This document shows, in pieces, positions 18,913 to 27,444 of a stretch of 54,990 bases of DNA; the stretch's first letter is position 1, and every line of letters begins with the position of its first letter. Source of the DNA: Pseudomonadota bacterium (lineage in GTDB: Bacteria > Pseudomonadota > Gammaproteobacteria > Burkholderiales > SG8-39). The position numbers and the translations under genes are program-made. The stretch covers positions 1 to 54,990 of the forward strand of contig JAFEDL010000061.1 of NCBI GenBank assembly GCA_018241645.1, read 5' to 3'. The notes below the pieces were generated by a model, which made no database searches, was not told where the DNA came from, and saw only the letters and a program-made list of their open reading frames with translations.

Positions 18913-20508
18913 ATGTCGGATCGACGCCTTCTGTACTTCACCGCCGGCTCGCACCAGGTCTACCTCTGGCGCGCAGGCAGGCTTGAGCATGAGGCCACCT
19001 ACGCGCCGGACGACGCCGGCGTCGCGGCGTTCAGGGACTTTGCCAAATTGCATGCAAAGTCGCTCTACTACGTTCTTGCAGACCTCGCGGGAGAGGACTT
19101 CCACGACGAGATGATTCCCTGGCTGCGCGGGGGAGACCGCCAGGCGGTGATTGAAAGACGCCTGGCCCAGCGCTATCGGGACACCCGCCTTGCCGCGACG
19201 ATCTCGCTGGGTTCGGTTGCATTGGCGGGTGAGCGTCGCAACGAGCGCCTGTTGCTTGCCTCTTTCACCAACACCCAGCAGTTCTCCCCGTGGCTTGACG
19301 CCCTGTCGGAAGCCGGCGCCAAGCTCGCCGGCGTCTATTCGGTGCCTCTGCTGGCCCCGGCGCTGGCATCGCGGATAGCGGGCAAGATTGGCCTGAAGAG
19401 CAGCCACGTGTTCGTCGTCTCGCTGAACAGCGCCGGGTTGCGCCAAAGCTATGTAGAGGACGGGAAGCTCCGATTTGCCCGACTGGAGCGTACCGTTGAA
19501 ATGGGCGCGGAGGCCCTTGCCGCTTTTGTCAGGTCGGAGACTCTGAGGCTCATGCAATACCTTTCGAGCCTGCGGGTGCTCCCCCGCGACGGCCCCCCGA
19601 TCACTGCAATCATCATTGCACCACGGGGACAGCGGGAGGTCTTCGAAAGATCCCTGCCATCCGACGCCAGACTCAATTTCCGCACGGTCGATCTTGGCGA
19701 AGCCGCAAAATTTGCGGGAGTCAAGGACGCCGGTGGAATCGGGGCAGAGCAGCTTTATCTGCATCTGGCCGCGAAGCGGGCACCCAAGGAGCAGTTTGCG
19801 CGCAGCGAGGATCGCCGAGGCTATCTCTTCTGGCAGTTGCAACGCGGGGTTGTAGCCGCGGGGGCCTTCGGGCTGGCCGGCTGCCTGGCCTTCGCCGGTT
19901 ACAAATGGCTCGACGTGGTGACCGTGCGCGACCGGACCGATCTTCAGCAACGCGAAGCGCAAAGCGCGGAGCAGGAATACCGGCGGATCACCTCCACGTT
20001 TCCGGTAACCCAGACGACCACCGAGAACCTGAAGGCCACGGTGAACGAATTTCGCGCGATGGCGGCACGTTCGGCCGAGCCCGGCCCTTCGTTCGTACAC
20101 CTTTCCAAGGCGCTCGAGCAGTTTCCCCAGATCGAACTGGACCAGCTCATTTGGCAAGTTGATCGCCCCGGCGTCCTCGGGAAAAAGGCTGCGAGCGCGC
20201 CGGCGACGCCGGTTCCTTCGAATGCGCCCGCCCCTCCCACTGCAGCCGGTGCCGCATCGACCGACCTGGTGCAGGTATTGGAGATTTCCGGGCACGTTAG
20301 CGCGACCCAGAGATCGGACTATCGCGCCGTGACCGCGCAGGTCCAGCGCTTTGCGGACGCCCTGGTCAGCCAATCCTATGAAGTCCTGCGGACGCAACTC
20401 CCGTTTGACACGACCTCGGAAGGCACGCTTTCGGGAGACATCGGCTCCTCCGAGGACGGCGAAAATCCCCGCTTTACCATCACGGTCGCGAGAAGGCTGG
20501 GAAAGTGA
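18913..20508 (+). CDS. Fused PilM-PilN-like pilus assembly protein (MshI-like)
   Basis: A 531-residue protein that appears to join two proteins usually encoded separately. The N-terminal 300 residues resemble an actin-like PilM/GspL cytoplasmic domain, although the nucleotide-binding motifs are poorly conserved. One membrane helix follows (about 318-337, AAGAFGLAGCLAFAGYKWL), then a periplasmic coiled-coil and a PilN/GspL-like ferredoxin-type domain with a Pro/Ala-rich insert at about residue 425-445. It therefore has GspL-like topology in the place of MshI. The start at 18913 lies 12 bases after mshG, and the stop overlaps the next gene (GTGA). Confidence 0.75.
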   Translation: MSDRRLLYFTAGSHQVYLWRAGRLEHEATYAPDDAGVAAFRDFAKLHAKSLYYVLADLAGEDFHDEMIPWLRGGDRQAVIERRLAQRYRDTRLAATISLGSVALAGERRNERLLLASFTNTQQFSPWLDALSEAGAKLAGVYSVPLLAPALASRIAGKIGLKSSHVFVVSLNSAGLRQSYVEDGKLRFARLERTVEMGAEALAAFVRSETLRLMQYLSSLRVLPRDGPPITAIIIAPRGQREVFERSLPSDARLNFRTVDLGEAAKFAGVKDAGGIGAEQLYLHLAAKRAPKEQFARSEDRRGYLFWQLQRGVVAAGAFGLAGCLAFAGYKWLDVVTVRDRTDLQQREAQSAEQEYRRITSTFPVTQTTTENLKATVNEFRAMAARSAEPGPSFVHLSKALEQFPQIELDQLIWQVDRPGVLGKKAASAPATPVPSNAPAPPTAAGAASTDLVQVLEISGHVSATQRSDYRAVTAQVQRFADALVSQSYEVLRTQLPFDTTSEGTLSGDIGSSEDGENPRFTITVARRLGK

Positions 20509-21122
20509 ACCTGACCGCCGCCGACTTCAAGAAGCTGGTGCTGCCATTCGTAATGGCCGCCGCGCTGATCGCCGCGGGAGTCGCGCTGATCTGGTACGTC
20601 GACCGGCAACTGGCCGAGGCGAACGCCCGATTCACCGCCGTGAAGTCCGATCGTGTGCAGGCGAGGGAGCGCCTCGAGCGGATCAGCGAGGAGGAGCGCG
20701 AGGTCAAGGAACGGATAGAGGTGTACCGCCGGTTGCGCGCCCTCCGGATCATCGGGAAGGAACGCCGGCTCGATTGGGTCGATGCGATTCAGCGCATCCG
20801 CACTTCTCGCGAAATGCTGGACGTGCGGTACAAGATTGATCCACAGAGGGTGCTGGTTTCGCTCCCCGGAAAGCCAGGAACTGTCGACTTCAACGTGAGC
20901 AGCATGCGACTGGAACTCGCATTGCTGCATGAGGGCGACCTGCTCGGCTTTCTCGACGACCTTCGCGACGCCGGTGGCGCGTACGTATCGGTCAAGAGGT
21001 GCGTCGTCACGAGGTCCGGCACGGCGGGCCAGCCGCCAGGCGCGGCAACGCTTACCCCCCGCTTGCGCGCCGAATGCCAGATCGACCTCATCACCGTGCT
21101 CGATGCGGGAGCGAAGACATGA
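20505..21122 (+). CDS. PilO/MshJ-like inner-membrane assembly protein
   Basis: A 205-residue bitopic protein: one N-terminal membrane helix (about 10-30, LVLPFVMAAALIAAGVALIW), a periplasmic coiled coil (about 35-75) and a small C-terminal domain (about 100-200). This matches PilO/GspM/MshJ architecture, and such proteins pair with PilN-like partners. The GTG start overlaps the stop of the PilM-PilN fusion, and the stop overlaps the next gene by four bases. Sequence similarity in this family is low, so the call relies on topology and position. Confidence 0.72.
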   Translation: MNLTAADFKKLVLPFVMAAALIAAGVALIWYVDRQLAEANARFTAVKSDRVQARERLERISEEEREVKERIEVYRRLRALRIIGKERRLDWVDAIQRIRTSREMLDVRYKIDPQRVLVSLPGKPGTVDFNVSSMRLELALLHEGDLLGFLDDLRDAGGAYVSVKRCVVTRSGTAGQPPGAATLTPRLRAECQIDLITVLDAGAKT

Positions 21123-21568
21123 GGATCCGCGCGTTATTGTTGTCTTTGGCAGCGAGCGGCCTGCTTTCGTCGCCGGCGTTGGGCGAAGATCTCGGCCGCC
21201 TGTTCTTCACGCCGGAGCAGCGCAGTGCTCTTGATGCAAGGCGCAAAGCCCGGATACCGGACAAACCTTCAGCGGTCGTGGTCGAATCGCCCGTTACCCG
21301 CGTCGACGGTTTCGTTTCCCGACGGGGGGGAAAATCCACTACCTGGGTCAATGGCGAGGCGGTTCCGGAAGGCACGCAGCCGGAGGGACTGCGAGTCCGG
21401 CCCAAGCGAAACGATACCGGCCGGGTCATTGTGAATATCGGCGAATCGGAGACCCCGGTGGACCTCAAGATCGGGCAGTCCTTTGACCGCGGCACCGGCG
21501 AGGTTCGCGATTCGCTGGAAGGAGGCGACATAAAAATAAATCGCCGCGGACCTGGCGGGGGCAAGTAA
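21119..21568 (+). CDS. PilP/MshK-like periplasmic protein
   Basis: A 149-residue secreted protein with a signal peptide (IRALLLSLAASGLLSSPALG, cleavage likely before EDLGR). The mature part starts LGRLFFTPEQRSALDARRKA, the stretch that marks MshK/PilP-like proteins in pilus loci, then a small beta domain (FVSRRGGKSTTWVNGEAVPE). It probably links the PilO-like subunit to the secretin. The open frame extends upstream to 20999, but the ATG at 21119 provides the signal peptide and overlaps the previous stop (ATGA). Confidence 0.75.
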   Translation: MRIRALLLSLAASGLLSSPALGEDLGRLFFTPEQRSALDARRKARIPDKPSAVVVESPVTRVDGFVSRRGGKSTTWVNGEAVPEGTQPEGLRVRPKRNDTGRVIVNIGESETPVDLKIGQSFDRGTGEVRDSLEGGDIKINRRGPGGGK

Positions 21569-23469
21569 TGCGAACTGTGCCGTTGGCGCGACGGCAAAGC
21601 GGCGCCGCATTGCTTATATTCGCACTGATACTGGTGCTCGGCACTTCCTGGATGCTTGTCTCTGCGCTAAATAGGGCGAGCTCCGAAAAAGCCGCCGCAT
21701 CGCGTACACAAAATGGCGAACTTCTCAGACAGGCAAAGGATGCGCTCATCGGATATGTCGTGACTCATGCGGCAACTACCAATCCCTCCGACCTCGATTA
21801 CAAGCATCCTGGCCGGTTTCCATGTCCGGAAGCCACCGCCGACGCGGGCACCACAAACGAAGGATACGCCGCGGCCAATTGCACACTGCCGGCCATCGGG
21901 CGATTGCCTTGGCGCACGCTCGGGATGTCCAAACCCCTCGACAATTCAGGAGAGCCCCTTTGGTATGTGCTGTCCACAGGATGGACCGGCACGGCAGGCA
22001 CCTTCAAAATCAACAGCGACACGCCGGGAAATCTGACCCTAGACGGCACTGCAAATTGGGCCATCGCCCTCATTGTCGCGCCCGGGCCGGCGATCACGCT
22101 GAGCCCGAACAGCAGCCAAATCTCTGCCGGGTGCGAGGCACGCAGCCAGACCCGGAGCGGCGCCTTGGACTATAGGAACTATCTCGAATGCGAAAATGCA
22201 TCGTCTCCGGTTGATTCAAATTTTGTTACAAGTGTCACGGGCAATGCGACAAATGAAGTATTTAACGACCAAGTCGTTGCCGTCCGAACAACCGATCTTA
22301 TGCCGGGACTGGATGGCGTCATAGCGACCCGGATAGCAAGAGACCAGGACTTGACCTCTGCGCTGGCGGGCGTGTACGCGACTGCGGACTGGAACGCATC
22401 GAGCGGGACGCGGTGGCTGCCATTTGCTGCAACTCTTGGCGACGCGAGTGCCGCCGGAGCGGCCGGGACCAGGGCCGGTATTTTGCCAATGACCTATTCA
22501 AAGCAATCTAACGGGTCGGACTGCGTGGTCAGCGCATCCGACCCGCGTTGCAACCCGACATTTGTCTCGTGGAAGTCGGGCACAGGCCTCACATTCACAG
22601 CGCCCCTTCCTATTACGACAACGGCGCGGTATTCGGTCTACGGCGCCTATCCGTCCATGAGCGTGCCCGCATCCAGTCCCTTCATTACGGTAACCGAGGT
22701 TGCCAACAGCAATACCACTCGGGGCACTCTCGCCAAACTCGATTGCAGTGCGACTACTTCTACACGGATTTCATGCGCCATAACGTACGGGCGATCGTGC
22801 GGTTCCTACCCGTCGCCATGCACCAGTCAGACGGTGCAGCCACGTATACGTCTCACGGTGCGCGCGCAGAATGTCGCAAAGGCATTCAAGGCATTTGAGA
22901 TCGACTATGTAACACTGTTCGGGGCAACCGTTGCAACAAACTACTTTAAAAGCCGATCAACGGCGACTTCATATGGAGCATCACCGCTCGGTGTGCTCAG
23001 GAGCGACGGAGACGCGGACATCACCACTGAATGGCTACTGCCCAGCAGGTCATGCACTGTTTCCCAGTGCTACACGTACACGGTAAATATTCCGATTGCG
23101 CTGCTGGTGGACCATTCGGTGGTTAACAGTGCGGACACTGTCAATGGCTGGTTCGTGATGAATGACTGGCACCGGGTCACGTACTACGCTGTCGGAAGCG
23201 GATACGCGCCGGGAGGTCCCGGAAACTGTTCGACCTCCACCTGTATCAAGATCACGGGGGGCACAATCTCCCCGGATTACCGTGGAGCGATCCTCGTTTA
23301 CGCAGGCCGTGACCTGATGACCCCTGCACCAAGCCCGGCACGGCGCCCCAGTTCCACTATTACGCACTATCTTGAAGGTGCGAATGCAGTTGTCGACGAC
23401 ACATACGAGACTAAATCCGCAAGTACGACTTTTAACGACCGGCTGATAAACCTCTATCCTTATCCATGA
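21568..23469 (+). CDS. Large PilX-like pilus protein, possible tip adhesin
   Basis: A 633-residue exported protein. Its N-terminus (RRQSGAALLIFALILVLGTS) resembles PilX/GspK-like minor pilins: a hydrophobic helix after a glycine but no glutamate at position 5. The body contains GRFPCPEA and then a long, Ser/Thr-rich, beta-like domain with 14 cysteines, an even number that suits disulfides. It is far longer than PilX or GspK proteins (usually 150-350), so I infer a pilus-tip or adhesive role, comparable in position to MshP/MshQ. Base composition in 22.2-23.5 kb is visibly more AT-rich than neighbours, typical of a fast-evolving or acquired surface protein. It overlaps both neighbours. Confidence 0.7.
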   Translation: MRTVPLARRQSGAALLIFALILVLGTSWMLVSALNRASSEKAAASRTQNGELLRQAKDALIGYVVTHAATTNPSDLDYKHPGRFPCPEATADAGTTNEGYAAANCTLPAIGRLPWRTLGMSKPLDNSGEPLWYVLSTGWTGTAGTFKINSDTPGNLTLDGTANWAIALIVAPGPAITLSPNSSQISAGCEARSQTRSGALDYRNYLECENASSPVDSNFVTSVTGNATNEVFNDQVVAVRTTDLMPGLDGVIATRIARDQDLTSALAGVYATADWNASSGTRWLPFAATLGDASAAGAAGTRAGILPMTYSKQSNGSDCVVSASDPRCNPTFVSWKSGTGLTFTAPLPITTTARYSVYGAYPSMSVPASSPFITVTEVANSNTTRGTLAKLDCSATTSTRISCAITYGRSCGSYPSPCTSQTVQPRIRLTVRAQNVAKAFKAFEIDYVTLFGATVATNYFKSRSTATSYGASPLGVLRSDGDADITTEWLLPSRSCTVSQCYTYTVNIPIALLVDHSVVNSADTVNGWFVMNDWHRVTYYAVGSGYAPGGPGNCSTSTCIKITGGTISPDYRGAILVYAGRDLMTPAPSPARRPSSTITHYLEGANAVVDDTYETKSASTTFNDRLINLYPYP

Positions 23470-24239
23470 CCGCGCGTCCGATCTATACCAAAAGTGACGC
23501 GCATCCCAGCCAGATGGGGTTTTCGCTGGTCGAGATGGCGATTGTCCTGGCCATTGTCGGCGTCCTTGTCGGCACCATGATGATGACGCTCTCCGCGCAG
23601 GTGGACCAACGCAATTTTAACGAAACCCAGCGCCGCCTCGAGTCCGCAAGGGAGGCGCTCCTTGCTTTCGCCATCTTGAATGGCAGGCTCCCCTGCCCTG
23701 CTGCGCCTGCGACTGGCGGCGCGAGCGACGGGCAGGAATCTCCAACTGGCGGCGGATCGTGCACCAACTATCTGAATGGTTACCTGCCCGCACGCACGCT
23801 TGCAATTCAGCCTTCGGATTCCTCGGGCTACGCGGTAGATGCCTGGGGAAACAGGATCCGCTATGTCGTATCCAACGGATCGAGTCCGCATTTCACCGAC
23901 TCCACAACACTGCGGACCAATGGCATCACTACGCAACCCACAACGCTCAAGATTTGCACCACGTCGACCGGTATTTCGTCTTCCACTTGCGCGTCTACGG
24001 CAACATACGAAGTCGATTCAAGCACATCCATTGCAGCCATAATATACTCCGTCGGTAAGAACGGCGCTCTTACTGCAACGGGCGCCGATGAACTGGCCAA
24101 CCTGAACAATGACGCGGTTTTTGTCGACCATACTCCGACGCCGTCCACCGCGACAAACGGAGAGTTCGACGACATGTTCGTCTGGATCACCACAGGAGCA
24201 CTGTACGGGCGCTTGATCGCCGCCGGACTGTTGCCCTGA
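23466..24239 (+). CDS. Minor prepilin with type III (class III) signal
   Basis: A 257-residue prepilin. The cleavage site is MG|FSLVEMAIVLAIVG, with Glu5 present; the leader is long at about 18 residues because translation starts at the ATG overlapping the previous stop (ATGA). Residues about 70-75 contain GRLPCPAA, a motif shared with the preceding large PilX-like protein, and later WGNRIRYVVSN, typical of this minor-pilin group. The pair probably assembles together at the pilus tip. No prepilin peptidase gene is in the window. Confidence 0.85.
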   Translation: MTARPIYTKSDAHPSQMGFSLVEMAIVLAIVGVLVGTMMMTLSAQVDQRNFNETQRRLESAREALLAFAILNGRLPCPAAPATGGASDGQESPTGGGSCTNYLNGYLPARTLAIQPSDSSGYAVDAWGNRIRYVVSNGSSPHFTDSTTLRTNGITTQPTTLKICTTSTGISSSTCASTATYEVDSSTSIAAIIYSVGKNGALTATGADELANLNNDAVFVDHTPTPSTATNGEFDDMFVWITTGALYGRLIAAGLLP

Positions 24240-24241
24240 CC

Positions 24242-24257
24242 TGCATTCAAGAATGCA
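24242..24257. promoter_or_regulatory. Perfect palindrome overlapping the adenylate cyclase start codon
   Basis: TGCATTC and GAATGCA form a perfect 7-base inverted repeat with a 2-base spacer; the right arm contains the ATG at 24253. It could be an operator or restrict ribosome access, but dyads of this size also occur by chance. Confidence 0.3.
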
Positions 24258-25554
24258 CGCGCTATCCAGGCTTTATACCCGTCTTCGAACAGCAGGCATC
24301 GAGCCCGGGGATTCAGAGGAACTGCGCCTCAAGAAGGTCGTCCTGCTATTTGCCTGCGGCCTGATGATCGCCGCGGCCGCGATCTGGCTCGCGCTGTACC
24401 AGGCGCTCGGCCTGCCGGTTTCCTCCTCATGGCCGCTGGCGTTTCAAGTCGCATCCATGGTGACGCTCATCTACTACCTGGTCACGCTAAATTTCGACGT
24501 CTTTCGCGCGGTACAACTGGGAATGTTCCTGTTTGTGCCGTTCGCAGTGCAGTGGTCCATCGGGAATTTCGTCTCGGCGAGCGGGATGATCCTCTGGGGG
24601 CTGCTTGCCCCGGTGGGTGCGGTGCTGCTGTACTCGGCGCGCGAATCCATTCCGTGGATCGCGGCGTATATCGTGCTGACCCTCGCGAGCGGTTACGTCG
24701 ACTACCAGCTGGCCTGGCTGCCGCCCAAGGCGCCGAAGGTCCCCCTTGCGACCAGCGTGGTGTTCTTCGCCCTGAATTTCGCCGCCATGTCGACCCTCGT
24801 ATACGCATTGCTGCGATTCGCGTTTGTCGAGCGCGAGAAGTCCCGCGTCCGGCTCGAGGAGGCGCACGCGCGGCTCGGCGAAGAACAGGCACGTTCCGAG
24901 CGCCTCCTGCTGAACGTTCTCCCCGAACCGATTGCCGTCCGGCTCAAACGCATGGAATCTCCGATTGCGGACGGCTTCCCGGAGGTGACGGTCATGTTTG
25001 CGGACATCGTGAATTTCACCCGGATGGCCGGCGTACTCGAGCCCGCGCAGATATTTTCGCTGCTCAATCGACTGTTCTCCGCATTTGACGCGGCAGCCGA
25101 AAAGCTCGGGCTGGAGAAGATCAAGACCATAGGCGATGCGTATATGGTGGCCGGCGGCCTGGTCCCGGGTCAGACCGGGCGCGAAGCGGCGATCGCCGAG
25201 CTCGCGTTCGCCATGCGCGAGATAACGGGACGGGAGTTCGCCCTGGAAGGCCAGCCTTTGAAGTTGCGGATCGGCATCGCATCTGGACCGGTCGTCGCCG
25301 GCGTGGTCGGCACCAAGAAATTTATCTACGACCTGTGGGGCGATACCGTGAACATCGCCAGCCGGCTCACCAGCGAGAGCGAGCCCGGGCGAATCCAGGT
25401 GGACGAAAGGACCCATGGGCTTCTGGCCGGGAAGTATGTGTTCACGGCGCCGCGCACCCTCAACCTGAAAGGCAAGGGATATACCACGGTATACGAGCTT
25501 GCCGGACGGGCGGATGAAGGATCCGCACCTGTCGATGGAAGTGCATCGGCCTGA
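24253..25554 (+). CDS. Membrane-bound class III adenylate cyclase
   Basis: A 433-residue protein with about six N-terminal membrane segments (residues 28-200), a short linker, and a C-terminal class III cyclase domain (about 235-420). Metal aspartates are present in MFADIVNFT and in KTIGDAYMV. The adenine-selecting pair is Lys in EKIKTIGDAY and Asp in DLWGDTVNIASR, and the transition-state Asn/Arg are in VNIASR, so I predict cAMP rather than cGMP synthesis. It lies 13 bases after the minor prepilin on the same strand, so it is probably expressed with the pilus genes. The ribosome site is weak. Confidence 0.92.
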   Translation: MHALSRLYTRLRTAGIEPGDSEELRLKKVVLLFACGLMIAAAAIWLALYQALGLPVSSSWPLAFQVASMVTLIYYLVTLNFDVFRAVQLGMFLFVPFAVQWSIGNFVSASGMILWGLLAPVGAVLLYSARESIPWIAAYIVLTLASGYVDYQLAWLPPKAPKVPLATSVVFFALNFAAMSTLVYALLRFAFVEREKSRVRLEEAHARLGEEQARSERLLLNVLPEPIAVRLKRMESPIADGFPEVTVMFADIVNFTRMAGVLEPAQIFSLLNRLFSAFDAAAEKLGLEKIKTIGDAYMVAGGLVPGQTGREAAIAELAFAMREITGREFALEGQPLKLRIGIASGPVVAGVVGTKKFIYDLWGDTVNIASRLTSESEPGRIQVDERTHGLLAGKYVFTAPRTLNLKGKGYTTVYELAGRADEGSAPVDGSASA

Positions 25555-25573
25555 GAGTCGGGCCGTACCGAAC

Positions 25574-27322
25574 TCAGGGGCCGGGGTTGAGCTTGATCGC
25601 CCCGGCCAGCGCGAAGCAGACTTCTCCGTCGCTATTGCGCGCCAGGGAAAGGGTGTATCCGTTGGCTTCCGCATGGCGCGCCGCCTGGAACAGGCCGATG
25701 CCCAAGCCCGAATTGGATCGCACCGGTGCACGAAAGATCAGCTTTTCCAGCTCAGGCGGGACAGCGCGTCCCGAATCGCAGACCCGGAAATCCAGGGACT
25801 CTCCGCAGTCGAGGCTTACGCGGATCTTGATGTCCGGGTCGGAACTCCTTTTGTTGAGCGCGTTCTGGATCAGGTTGTCGGCGATGCTGTCAGCCAGGGA
25901 ACGCAGCAACGTCACTCCGGGACGGGGCGCATATTTCTCAAATTCGACGCCGTGCGCCGAGTATTGGCGCCTGAGGCTATCCCACCAAGCGTCTGCGGTT
26001 ATAAATTGCTCGCTTTCGCTCTGGGGGCGCTGAAGCTTTTCGAGCGTGGCGGACAATCGTTGCGCGATTACGGGCAGTTGCCTCCGGATGAGCGCCTGCA
26101 ATTCCGGGGAGTAGTCGCGTCCTGTTTCCTGCCTTGCGACCGATACGAGGACATTCAGCGACTGCAGGAGATTCTTGACGTCATGTGTCATGCGCGCACC
26201 GGTCTCGTGCACCGCCTGCATGTAGCTCTGCTGCTGCAATTTTTGTTCTCGCTGCTTGGCGAGGTAGAACTCCCCGAGCAGCTGGCCGAGCAAGTGCAGG
26301 TGCCATTGCAGGGCCGGGCTGGTCCGGTGGCGCGAATATATCGTCAACGAGAGTTCGCTGTTCTCATATTCGACCCTGAATGGTGTCTTCTGGCCGTGTT
26401 CACCACGATCATTCGACACGCGCCATTCCGCCCCCGATACCCAGGACAGCCGGGCAAGGCTGGCGATGCTTTCCGCCAGGAAGCGGTCCGGACGGGACTC
26501 CACGCTGGAGAGTTCCGCAAGGAAGTACAGCCACTTTTCGACCGGCAATCCGATGGAAAAGAGGTATCTGGAAAAGAATACGTTCAGCCCGGCGAAGCCC
26601 GTGTGAGGATTCCACGCCAAACCGATGATGAAAACGGTGCCTGCGATGAGGAATACCGTATAGGTGAGCGCCTCAAGGTAATTCGTACGGCCAAGGGTCA
26701 TGAAAGTGAAACTTCCCAGAATCACTACCCCGAGAACGAGCATCAGGAAGATGCTGTAGAAGAAATCGATGACTTGCGGCGCCTCCGCCGGATCAGGTTC
26801 TGCAGGCAGCAACGCCATGACCACGAACAATATTGGCAGGAGGTATTGCGCGGCCATCCGCAGCTCGGGGGTGATCTCCTTTTGGGGTGCGATTTCAGGC
26901 AGGATCACAATCGCCAGGAGCGCCAGCAGGTAGAACAGCACCAAAAGATAGAAACGCCGCTGCCAGCGCGCCTGGTGCAGGAACACCTTGCCGCCGACCA
27001 GTCCGGCCAGCACGCACACCCAGAACACCAGCAACCAGGCGTTCAGCCAGAGCATCACGGCCACTGCGCCGAGGGAAATGAACCCGAGTTGTGTCGCCGA
27101 GACCTGATACTGGCCGCGCAGAAAGGGCTGCCATATCAGCAGCAGGCCGAGGTGCGCCAGCAGGAGGGATCGCGCCCAGTTGTCCGCCACCCCGCGCAGC
27201 GCCGCGATGTGAAGCAGCACGAGCATCGCGATGACCACGAACCTGCCGTAATTCTGGGAGAATCCGAGTGCGGAATTGGCCAGCCGGGTGAACAACGGTG
27301 GTGGAAAAGAGTCTGCTTGCAT
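25574..27322 (-). CDS. Membrane sensor histidine kinase, PrsK-like
   Basis: A 582-residue kinase (from ATG 27322; the open frame reaches 27403). The N-terminal 250 residues hold about eight membrane helices, followed by a GAF-like region (about 265-350) and the kinase core: H-box THDVKNLLQSLN with His at about 380, N-box DNLIQNALNKRS, G1 VCDSGRAVP and G2 GLGIGLFQAARHAEANG. The HDxKN H-box and multi-helix plus GAF layout match PrsK of the PEP-CTERM regulatory pair. The only response regulator in the window is the PrsR-like gene at 9500, so I infer they form a pair. It is convergent with the cyclase (19-base gap) and divergent from the ABC permease. Confidence 0.9.
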   Translation of the reverse strand: MQADSFPPPLFTRLANSALGFSQNYGRFVVIAMLVLLHIAALRGVADNWARSLLLAHLGLLLIWQPFLRGQYQVSATQLGFISLGAVAVMLWLNAWLLVFWVCVLAGLVGGKVFLHQARWQRRFYLLVLFYLLALLAIVILPEIAPQKEITPELRMAAQYLLPILFVVMALLPAEPDPAEAPQVIDFFYSIFLMLVLGVVILGSFTFMTLGRTNYLEALTYTVFLIAGTVFIIGLAWNPHTGFAGLNVFFSRYLFSIGLPVEKWLYFLAELSSVESRPDRFLAESIASLARLSWVSGAEWRVSNDRGEHGQKTPFRVEYENSELSLTIYSRHRTSPALQWHLHLLGQLLGEFYLAKQREQKLQQQSYMQAVHETGARMTHDVKNLLQSLNVLVSVARQETGRDYSPELQALIRRQLPVIAQRLSATLEKLQRPQSESEQFITADAWWDSLRRQYSAHGVEFEKYAPRPGVTLLRSLADSIADNLIQNALNKRSSDPDIKIRVSLDCGESLDFRVCDSGRAVPPELEKLIFRAPVRSNSGLGIGLFQAARHAEANGYTLSLARNSDGEVCFALAGAIKLNPGP

Positions 27323-27444
27323 CCTCGGCACGCCGCGATTAGGGTTCCGGTACTGCGCTGCCTCGACCCCGAGGGGCGCTCGTCGGTGCTTCAACCAGCT
27401 CAACGTTTCTTGCGAATGTTATATGCAGTTGCCCGACTGACGCC

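Noticed and set aside
18091-20397. 768-codon open frame on the minus strand
   Set aside because: It lies antisense to the MshG-like and PilM-PilN fusion genes, encodes a low-complexity Arg/Gly/His-rich product without recognisable domains, and is explained by high GC content.
12607-21568. Interpretation as a type II secretion system
   Set aside because: There is no GspC and no GspG-type pseudopilin; the MshM-, MshN- and MshE-like proteins and a separate prepilin with PglL point to an MSHA-like pilus.
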